A DNA stretch of 64,000 nt from the NCBI GenBank assembly GCA_963795485.1, contig CAWCIL010000003.1, positions 1-64,000 on the forward strand. Direction: 5' to 3'. The stretch comes from AP-15 sp963795485 (lineage in GTDB: Bacteria; Pseudomonadota; Alphaproteobacteria; ATCC43930; CGMCC-115725). A program made the translations under genes and the position numbers. The notes beneath the pieces were generated by a model. It did not search any database. It was not told where the DNA came from and saw only the letters and a list, made by a program, of their open reading frames with translations. Below, piece after piece: positions 57,414 to 64,000 of the stretch. Numbering within the stretch: position 1 is the first letter of the stretch; each line of letters starts with the position of its first letter.

Positions 57414-59751
57414 ATGACCACCGCCGTGGAGATGCGCGATCGGCCGACGGAAGATCCCGTCAGCAACGTCCTCAAATGGATTCTGTTGGCCGTCGCCGTC
57501 GTGACGTTCGCTCTCCTCGGCTGGATGACGGACCTCACCTACAAGGCTGCACCACCCTTCCCGGACCGCTTCGTCTCCGCCGACGGCACGCTCCTTATGT
57601 CAGCCGCCGACATCCAGGCGGGCAAGGCCGGCTTCCAGAAAGCCGATCTGATGGATTACGGCAGCCTCTATGGCATGGGATCGTATTTCGGCGAGGATTA
57701 TACCGCCGCCAACCTCGTTCGCCTCGCCACGCTGACCGAAACCAACATCGCCAAGGCGAAGAACGGCAAAGCGCTGTCGGATTTGACCGCGGAGGAGCAA
57801 GCGTCGGTCAGGGCAGCGATGCAGGTCGAGCTGCAGGGCATCGATCTCACCAAGCAGGTCGCAACCGTTCCCGACCCCGTTGCCGCCGCGATCACGACGT
57901 TGCGCGGCGAGATCGCGCAGTCGCTGCTCCGTCACGACTTCGCCAAGGGCTGGACCCAGGCTTACAGCCTCGATGAGCAAACCGCCGCTCAGACCGCCGA
58001 CTTCCTGATCTATTCTTCGCTCACGACGGTTGCGCGGCGGCCGGGAACGACCGCGTCCTGGACGCAGAATTGGCCCTTTGAGCCGCTCGTTGGCAACACA
58101 CCGACCACCAGCACCTTCCGGTGGACCTGGATAAGCTTCTGCTTCGTCTTCTTCGCATTCGGCGCGGTGCTGTTCATCTTTCAGCGCTATCTGAACGATC
58201 CCGACCAGGCGCCGATGGACCCGGTGCTGGCGAAATTCGCGCCCTTGACCGCCAGTCAGCGGCGGATCGGCAAATATTTTCTCGTGGTCGCGGCAATCCT
58301 CCTGCTGCAAATTCTCGCCGGTTCGATCATGGCCCACTATTATACGGATCGGACGAGCTTTTACGGCATCCCGGTCGATCGCTTCCTGCCTTTCAACTTC
58401 CTGCGGGACGTCCACATCCAGTCGGCGATCGTCTGGATCGGCCTCTCCTGGATCGGCGCGGGGCTGTTCCTGGCGCCGGCGATCAGCGGCGGAGAGCCGA
58501 AGGGACAGGGTTTCCTCGTCGATCTGCTGTTCTGGGTGACGCTGTTCATCGTCGTGGGCGCCCTAGCCGGCAATTATCTCGGCATCATGGGCTACATCCA
58601 CGAAGGCTGGTTCTGGTTCGGCAATCAGGGTCTGTCCTATATCCAGCTCGGCCGCGCCTGGCAGATCGGCTTCTTCGCCGGCCTGGTGATCTGGAGCCTG
58701 CTCGTGTTCCGCGGGCTGTGGCCGACCCGCGCGAAGCTGGCGGCGGCGACGCGGCAATTCTGGACCGGGCGGATCAGGCTCGAACACCTGCTCTGGGCAT
58801 CCACCGTCAATATCGCGCTGCTCTACGTCTTTGGCATGATCCCGCTGACCGGGATCGAGAAGTCCTTCACGATCACCGATTTCTGGCGCTGGTGGGTCGT
58901 CCATCTCTGGGTCGAGCAGTCCTTCGAGTTCTTCGCCGCGGCGATCAGCGCCTATCTGCTGATGGCGGTTGGCCTCGTCTCGCGCCAGCTCGCCGAGCGA
59001 TCCGTCTATCTCGAACTGATCCTGATCTTCCTCGGCGGCGTGCTTGGCACCGGTCACCATCTCTATTGGGCCGGCGAGCCCGGCCTGTGGGTGCCGCTCG
59101 GCACCATGTTCTCGTTCATCGAGGTGCTGCCGCTCGTGCTGCTGATCATCGAGGCGATCCAGCATCACCGGCTGATCAAGGCGCATGGCGAATTCAAATA
59201 CGGGCTCGCCTACACCTACATCATCGGCGCCGCTTTCTGGAATTTCGTCGGCGCCGGCGTTTTCGGCGGCGGCACGCTGAATGCTCCGCTGGTGAACTAC
59301 TACGAGCACGGCACTTTCCTGACCCTCAACCATGCCCATACCGCGCTGTTCGGCGCCTTCGGCCTGCTCGGGATCGGGCTGATCTATTTCTGCCTGCGCT
59401 ATGTCGCCGCCGACCGGTATCCCTTCGGCGAGAAACTCGGGCAGTGGGCCTTCTGGCTCTACAATGGCGGCCTCGTCCTCTGGATCGTCTTCAACTTCTT
59501 CCCGATCGGCTGGCCGCAGCTCGACGCCGTCTACGAGCACGGGCTCGCCTATGCGCGAAGCCAGACGTTCTACGACACGACCACTCTTCTGGCAATGGAT
59601 GCGGATGCCCGGCGACATCGTCTTCGCGCTCGGCGCGCTGCTGATGGCATGGGACTTCATCGTCAAGCTGCGCCCGCTCTTCCCGCGCTTCGTCGCGCGT
59701 CTCCTGCCCGGCGCGCGGGCGCTGCCGGAAGCGATCGGCGGCGCGCAATGA
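57414..59751 (+). CDS. norB: Quinol-dependent nitric oxide reductase (qNOR), one frameshift
   Basis: A long single-subunit NOR of about 780 residues. The N-terminal soluble, NorC-like extension ('FVSADGTLLMSAADIQAGK') lacks a heme c CxxCH, so electrons come from quinol. The catalytic helices contain 'DVHIQSAIVWIGLSWIG', 'HLWVEQSFEFFAAAI', 'GTGHHLYWAGEP' and 'LNHAHTALFGAFGLLG', with the His ligands of heme b, heme b3 and FeB plus the conserved Glu. The last 55 residues continue in another frame after an extra base near 59,583 ('FWQWMRMPGDIVFALGALL'). It reduces NO to N2O. It is coupled to nnrS by ATGA. Confidence 0.93.
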
Positions 59752-60939
59752 GCATCCGCCGCCAACGGCCTCGCTGGTCGTGGGACGCCGGCGTTCCTGA
59801 CCCAGGGCTTTCGACCGTTCTTTCTCGCGGCCGGGCTCTGGGCGGCGCTCGCGCTCGCGCTCTGGATCGTCATGTTCGTGACCGGGGCGGCATTGCCGAG
59901 CCGGTTCGATCCGCTCGCCTGGCATATCCATGAAATGCTGTTCGGCTTCGTCATGGCGGCCGTCGCCGGCTTCCTGCTCACCGCCATCCCGAACTGGACC
60001 CGGCGGCTTCCGGTCAGCGGCAGGCCGCTCGCGCTGCTGGCCGGGTTGTGGCTGCTGGGCCGAATCGCCTGCCTGGTCTCGGCCCTTGTGCCGGCGTGGC
60101 TTGCGGTCGCCGCCGACCTGTCGTTTCCGGTGGTTCTGGTCGGAGTTGTCACCCGCGAGATCGTTGCGGGTCGGAACTGGCGTAACCTGCCGATGGTGGT
60201 ACCGGTGACCGTTCTTGGCATCGCCAATCTGCTGATGCACCTGGAGGCCGAGGGCGCGGCCGTGCCGACAGGGCTCGGGTGGCGTCTCGGGCTTGCCGCC
60301 GTGATCGCACTGATATCGGTGGTCGCCGGCCGGATCGTGCCGAGCTTTACCCGGAACTGGCTGGCGAAGCGCCGCGCCCCCGGTCTCCCCGCCGTCCACG
60401 GCCAGATCGACCAGGTGGCGCTCGGCGTCCTGCATGCCGGCCTGTTCGGCTGGGCGTTCTTATCGACATTCCGCCCGATCGGCGTTTTGCTGCTGTTCGG
60501 CGCCGTGCTCAACCTGTGGCGCCTGCTGCGCTGGCGCGGGAGTGCGACAGTTGCGGAGCCGCTGCTCCTCATTCTCCATGTCGGCTATGCCTGGCTGGTG
60601 CTCGGCGTGGCCTTGCTCGGTCTGGCCATGCTCGATGCCGATCTGCCGCAAAGCGCCGCCATCCACACCCTGACGGCCGGCGCGATCGGCACGATGATTC
60701 TGGCGGTGATGACCCGCGTCACCCGCGGCCACACCGGACGCGACCTGTCGGCGGATCGCGCCACCAGTGCAATTTATATCCTTGTCACCCTCGCGGCGAT
60801 TGTGCGCGTCGCCGCCGCCTTCGATGCGGCGCGAGCCATGCCGCTTCTGATCGTCTCGGCATGCTTGTGGATCGCCGCCTTCGGGCTCTTCGTGCTGTGC
60901 TATGGGCCGATGCTGCTCGGGCCGCGCGACGCCGGGTAA
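59748..60939 (+). CDS. nnrS: NnrS family heme/copper membrane protein, one frameshift
   Basis: About 396 residues with twelve predicted helices. Conserved signatures are 'FDPLAWHIHEMLFGFVMAA', 'PVSGRPLALLAGLWLLGRI', 'LMHLEAEG', 'SAAIHTLTAGAIGTMILAV' and 'MTRVTRGHTGR'. The N-terminal 'RRQRPRWSWDA' joins 'LTQGFRPFFLAAGLWA' after an indel near 59,795. In proteobacteria NnrS protects against NO and supports denitrification, and its gene is controlled by NO-responsive regulators. The ATG overlaps the NOR stop, so they form an operon. Confidence 0.9.
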
Positions 60940-60955
60940 GGGTGCGCGTACACGC

Positions 60956-61408
60956 TTACGAGGCGTGGCCGGCGAACGTCGTTCGCGACGGCGATATTGG
61001 CCTCGTGCGATCGCAGCATCTCGGAGAGATCGGCATGCAGCCGATCGATGCGCGGAGGCGCGGCAGCATTTTGCGCAGCTTCCGCACTACCCAGCCCTGG
61101 CCGCGATTGAGGAAAGTGATCCGTTCAGCGAGATCGGCGATGGCCATCGCCTTGCCGTAGAAGGCGCCGACCTTCGGAGAAGGTGCCTCGCCGACCGCCT
61201 TGATGTGACCGGCCAGCATGGCGCACCAGCGCGCTTCGTCCCGCTGAATGGCCTGCATAAGCTCAGCGATCGGACCGCTGCCAAGCCCGCCTGCGCTCTC
61301 GAGCGTGACCCGGGCCCCGGCACGTTCAGCCTCGATCAGCTCATCGAGTAAGGTGATCAGCTCGGCTTTGCCGGCATAGCCCATATAGGCGTCGTCCGCC
61401 TCGTGCAT
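60956..61408 (-). CDS. Ferritin-like DUF6306-type protein, one frameshift
   Basis: 'MHEADDAYMGYAGKAELI' leads to a helical bundle with 'LLDELIEAERAGARVTLE' and 'QRDEARWCAMLAGHIKAVG'. Glu, His and Asp positions resemble ferritin-like diiron carriers. After an indel near 61,050 another frame gives 'LHADLSEMLRSHEANIAVA', which completes the bundle. Proteins of this type often accompany nnrS and NOR genes. It converges with nnrS. The exact C-terminal end is uncertain. Confidence 0.65.
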   Translation of the reverse strand: MHEADDAYMGYAGKAELITLLDELIEAERAGARVTLESAGGLGSGPIAELMQAIQRDEARWCAMLAGHIKAVGEAPSPKVGAFYGKAMAIADLAERITFLNRGQGWVVRKLRKMLPRLRASIGCMPISPRCCDRTRPISPSRTTFAGHAS

Positions 61409-61490
61409 CAAGCACGCTGGTGAGCTGCCTTCCACGGGGGCTGGTCATCCGGTCGGTTCGTCATTGCGCCACGTGCTGCAGTGTCACGGA

Positions 61491-61751
61491 TCAGGACCGG
61501 GCGCAGTGGCGGAAGATCAGCCTTGTGCGTCCGGCATCATCGCCCTTGCCCCGTTCCACCACGCCATAGACGATGCCGCGCTTCATCTCCCGCCAGAAGG
61601 CGTCGGGCGAGAGGCCCAGCTTCCCGGCGACCAGCTCTGCCTCAACGATGAAGCCGTCCTCCGAGTGCATGATCGCGTTCTGAAGGCGCTGGTCGATGAA
61701 GAGATTACCTGTTTCGGCAAGCCGATGGACCGCTTCCCGCTGGCTGGGCAC
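61491..61751 (-). CDS. DUF6522-like small protein
   Basis: 86 residues. The core 'FIVEAELVAGKLGLSPDAF' followed by 'GIVYGVVERGKGDDAGRTR' and 'LIFRHCARS' matches a small family encoded next to denitrification or NO-response genes. It likely forms a helix-turn plus beta sheet. Function is unknown. It lies upstream of the DUF6306-type gene on the same strand with an 80-bp gap, and the two are probably co-transcribed. Confidence 0.6.
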   Translation of the reverse strand: MPSQREAVHRLAETGNLFIDQRLQNAIMHSEDGFIVEAELVAGKLGLSPDAFWREMKRGIVYGVVERGKGDDAGRTRLIFRHCARS

Positions 61752-61769
61752 CGCTCGTTTCCCCGGTCG

Positions 61770-61958
61770 ATGGCAAGGTCGACGCGATGGGCTGTATTCC
61801 GGGAGCGCTATCAGGCCGAACCCGCGGAGAGTTCCCGAGCGATAGCGACCCCTGTGCGACCTGACGAGGGGTGGAAGCCTCTGACCCTGCTCTTAGCGGC
61901 AAAGGACGCGGAATACAACAATGCTGTCGTGCTGAGAGACTTCGTCGTATCAGCTTAA
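61770..61958 (+). pseudogene. Fragment of a DUF488-type gene
   Basis: A C-terminal piece of DUF488: 'WAVFRERYQAEPAESSRAI', then 'TLLLAAKDAEYNNAVVLRD' and a stop. The N-terminal half ('RILIDRLWPRG' block) is absent, and a one-base shift near 61,860 separates the two parts. It is diverged from the complete copy at 53,768, so it is not a recent duplicate. It sits near the integrase, where gene decay is common. Confidence 0.6.
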
Positions 61959-62105
61959 AAGGTCGGAAGCCCGGTCTCTCCACAGAGGCGGGTGAGAAAT
62001 TCAGGACCCTCGCGAACGCAGTCTCACGCTATAGACGTAGGCAACTCCTGCTCTCTTCGATCAATCTTCACCTGCAGTACGGTTCTCAGCAGAGATTGGA
62101 GAAAG
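61959..62105. other. Gap beside integrase 3' end
   Basis: No gene is seen. The stretch holds a run of eight G at 62,107-62,114 just beyond, preceded by 'gagattggagaaag', and is the likely 3' untranslated region of the leftward integrase gene. Confidence 0.25.
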
Positions 62106-62210
62106 AGGGGGGGTAAGTCTGCGGTTTCACCGCGTTACTCCGACCATTCTTCTTCGTTTTCTTCAGCATCGCGGCACCGATCGTGTCCGAGACTCGGCTA
62201 CCGGCTATCT

Positions 62211-63314
62211 TCAAGGATCCCTCGCGAGATGCGCGTAACGTGCGGTGGTCTGCACCTGCGTATGACCGAGCAGCTTGCCGATCATCGGCAACCCTTCGCC
62301 GAGCGCAAGCGCGCCGCTGGCATAAGAATGTCGGAGGTCGTGAATGCGTACGCCATCAAGCCCCGCTTTTAACCGGATGCGCCGCCACGGATGCTGCAAG
62401 TCGGTCAGATGGCTGGCCGGATTTCTGCCAGTGATGACATGCGGATTGTCATCCAGCTTCTCGATGCCCTTCAGAACGGCGGCCGCCGTCTTCCCGAACG
62501 GGACGACTTTCGCACCGGTCTTGGAATTGGGAAGACGCAGTTCGCGCGCCTTCAGATCAACTTCCTCCCACCTGAGCGTCATAATCTCGCTAAGCCGGCA
62601 GCCGGTAAGCATCAGTAGGCGGATGGCGTTGACGGCCGCCTTGGTCTCGGAGCCATCTTGTTCAACTTCGCGCAGCACCTGGCCGAGTTCCGCGGTTTCG
62701 GCAGGATCGAGGAAACGTTCCCGTTTTTGCTCGGCATACTTCTTCACATGCCGGCAGGGATTACTGCCATCGGGTCGAAAGCCCCAAACTTCGGCCAGAT
62801 TGAACATCTTGGACAGGACACCGAGTGTCCGATTAGCCTGATAAGGGATGTGCTGAAGCTCTTGGTGGAACTCCGCGACATCTTTTCGCTCGACATCGGT
62901 CACCTTGCGGGTGCCAAGCTTCGGGTTGATAAAAAGCTCGACCGAGCGCTTGTACTCGGCCCGTGTCGCCGGTTTGCAACGCACCGTGACATGCTCCTGG
63001 AGAAAGCGCTCGCCGAGACCCTTCATGGTCGGCGCCCTGCGCGCCTGATCGAGTTCCTTGGCCGGGTCGCGGCCGTTCTTCGCTTCCGACAAAAGTTCGT
63101 GTGCGCGGGCACGCGCTTTCTCCGCGGTAAACGCGCCGTGCGTCCCGATTGTGATCCGGCGCAGGCGCCCCTTCACCCGGCTCATGACCATGTAGACCTT
63201 GCGACCGCTCGGCCATACCCGGACGCCGAACCCGCGGAGTTCGTCATCCCAATGCATCGTCTCCTTGTCACCCGGCGTGATCTGGTCCACCACCCGCTTT
63301 GTCAATCTCGCCAT
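62211..63314 (-). CDS. int: Tyrosine recombinase (ICE integrase)
   Basis: 367 residues from the ATG at 63,314. The N-terminal DUF4102-type arm-binding domain ('RGFGVRVWPSGRKVYMVMS') is followed by a core-binding SAM-like domain and the catalytic domain with Arg 'LTGCRLSEIMTLRWEEV', His-x-x-Arg 'IHDLRHSYASGALA', His 'LLGHTQVQTTARYAHL' and the Tyr in the same block. The frame stops early after 'LARDP'. One base more would continue it as 'SLKIAGSRVSDTIGAAM', a normal integrase tail reaching about 62,105. It lies next to the tRNA-derived att site and would drive integration and excision. Confidence 0.92.
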   Translation of the reverse strand: MARLTKRVVDQITPGDKETMHWDDELRGFGVRVWPSGRKVYMVMSRVKGRLRRITIGTHGAFTAEKARARAHELLSEAKNGRDPAKELDQARRAPTMKGLGERFLQEHVTVRCKPATRAEYKRSVELFINPKLGTRKVTDVERKDVAEFHQELQHIPYQANRTLGVLSKMFNLAEVWGFRPDGSNPCRHVKKYAEQKRERFLDPAETAELGQVLREVEQDGSETKAAVNAIRLLMLTGCRLSEIMTLRWEEVDLKARELRLPNSKTGAKVVPFGKTAAAVLKGIEKLDDNPHVITGRNPASHLTDLQHPWRRIRLKAGLDGVRIHDLRHSYASGALALGEGLPMIGKLLGHTQVQTTARYAHLARDP

Positions 63315-63510
63315 CAAACCCTCCGCCGCCGCGACCTGATGCGGGAACCTGACGGTCGCCTACAGGTAACGTATAGGTAACATCCGAAAGCCGATCTGAT
63401 GCGGAGAAGGGATAGCATGAGCGTGTGAAATGTCAAGAGACTATGTTAATATACAGTGAGTTATCGCTTATGAACGCAATTGATCGAAAGTGGTTCGGTG
63501 TCCATTATTC
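63315..63510. promoter_or_regulatory. Integrase promoter and att arm region
   Basis: About 195 bp between the integrase start and the tRNA fragment. It is AT-rich at 63,420-63,485 ('aatatacagtgagttatcgc') and contains the doubled motif 'aggtaacgtataggtaac' at 63,363-63,380. The repeats may be integrase arm sites or promoter elements. Confidence 0.45.
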
Positions 63511-63562
<52 letters not shown>

Positions 63563-63579
63563 TATGTACCCGACCTCAA

Positions 63580-63604
63580 GGCCGCTCTCGTTGAGCGGCC
63601 TTTT
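63580..63604 (+). terminator. Rho-independent terminator
   Basis: A perfect 8-bp stem GGCCGCTC / GAGCGGCC with loop TCTCGTT-like (TCGTT) is followed by TTTT. It sits 21 bp after the tRNA 3' end and is probably the native terminator of the target tRNA gene. Confidence 0.8.
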
Positions 63605-63699
63605 GGCTTTTGCGGCCAGCAACAGCATACCAGCCAGATGGCCGTGCAGGTCGATCGACGGGCGATTACCCCCGACTCGGCTGCACTCATCAAACCGAA

Positions 63700-63795
63700 T
63701 CATGCACACCCTACCTGTCGAGGGTGTGTTTCGGCGTGGAAGATTGACCCCGGTATGGGGGTGATCGGCGTCTAATTTTGACCCCCTTTGCGATG
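63700..63795. mobile_element. IS21-like terminal remnant
   Basis: Read on the minus strand, 'ggggtcaaaattagacgcc' and 'ggggtcaatcttccacgcc' repeat the short motif GGTCAA-N7-ACGCCGA typical of IS21-family ends. No istA or istB coding region is present in the window, so this is a lone end or a decayed copy. It interrupts the flank between the tRNA terminator and a broken uracil-DNA glycosylase gene. Confidence 0.45.
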
Positions 63796-64000
63796 TGATG
63801 CGCAGGCTGCCCGCCAAGGGACGCGAGCGGGTGGCGGGAAATGCTGGTTGTCATGGCGGATCGCGTAGCCGCCGACCAGCAGGGTCAACTCGATCGCCGG
63901 GAAGAGGGCGCGCAGTCGCGCATGCCATAATGGCGCGCATTCCGGCCGCGGCGGCAGGTCGCCGCCCTTGGCCGGTCCCGGATAGCAGAAGCCGATCGGC
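63772..64000 (-). pseudogene. Partial uracil-DNA glycosylase-family gene
   Basis: The minus strand gives 'PIGFCYPGPAKGGDLPPRP', 'ECAPLWHARLRALFPAIEL' and 'TLLVGGYAIRH', the central motifs of small uracil-DNA glycosylase family proteins. After 'YAIRH' the sequence leaves the family and stops near the IS21-like end, so the C-terminal third is missing. The N-terminus lies beyond the window. It is probably chromosomal flank outside the ICE. Confidence 0.65.

Noticed and set aside
58563..60572. A 669-codon open frame on the minus strand
   Set aside because: It lies antisense to norB and nnrS, has Arg/Pro/Ala/Ser-rich low-complexity translation and no family match; it is a high-GC shadow.

Overview
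The window is a composite of two unlike DNAs. Positions 1 to about 4,850 look like a small invertebrate genome, plausibly nematode: moderate GC, short GT-AG introns, AATAAA signals, immunoglobulin-like coding sequence, a cystine-knot peptide exon, a SHP-type tyrosine phosphatase domain and a tandemly duplicated unit of about 1.25 kb. From about 4,950 to the end the DNA is GC-rich, intron-free and bacterial, and its protein families point to an alphaproteobacterium (Hyphomicrobiales/Rhizobiales-like). The switch falls inside the phosphatase domain, so a chimeric assembly join is the simplest reading. One-base indels, mostly insertions, break many otherwise conserved genes on both sides of the join and look like unpolished long-read errors; several genes are therefore described here as frame-corrected reconstructions.

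The bacterial part reads as most of an integrative and conjugative element (ICE) of the ICEMlSym type. About 6.2-12.4 kb holds small element genes (DUF736, DUF4326, an AlpA/MerR-like HTH), the conjugal signal peptidase TraF, a VirB1-like lytic transglycosylase and a DUF3363-class relaxase. About 16.9-29.1 kb holds traG, a CopG-type gene and trbB-C-D-E-J-K-L-F-G-I in canonical order, mostly with ATGA overlaps, followed by DUF2274 and a second DUF736. Between relaxase and coupling protein, on the opposite strand, lies a candidate anti-phage locus: a PD-(D/E)XK-like nuclease domain, a STAND P-loop NTPase and a helical-repeat tail. The right end (62.1-63.6 kb) has a tyrosine recombinase facing the 3' half of an initiator tRNA-Met gene, which marks the attachment site. 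Beyond it lie an IS21-like end and a broken uracil-DNA glycosylase gene, probably chromosomal flank. The left attachment site is not in the window.

The cargo (about 30-62 kb) is centred on respiration without oxygen, nitric oxide and oxidative stress: a Crp/Fnr regulator, a quinol-type NO reductase, NnrS, a CopD-like membrane protein, DUF6306- and DUF6522-like proteins, a CBS-BON protein, an orphan cytochrome oxidase subunit I, aconitase, an orphan SdhB, an aldehyde dehydrogenase, two OsmC proteins, a Rieske-FAD reductase, an AhpD-like protein, XdhC, two PAS proteins, a cytosolic glucoamylase, an MFS carrier and an Nmad3 protein coupled to sdhB. Sites matching or close to TTGAT-N4-ATCAA recur between these genes, and one intergenic module of about 190 bp carrying two such sites is present twice. 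I infer an Fnr-controlled island for NO or low-oxygen stress that also supplies extra copies of NO-sensitive metalloenzymes.
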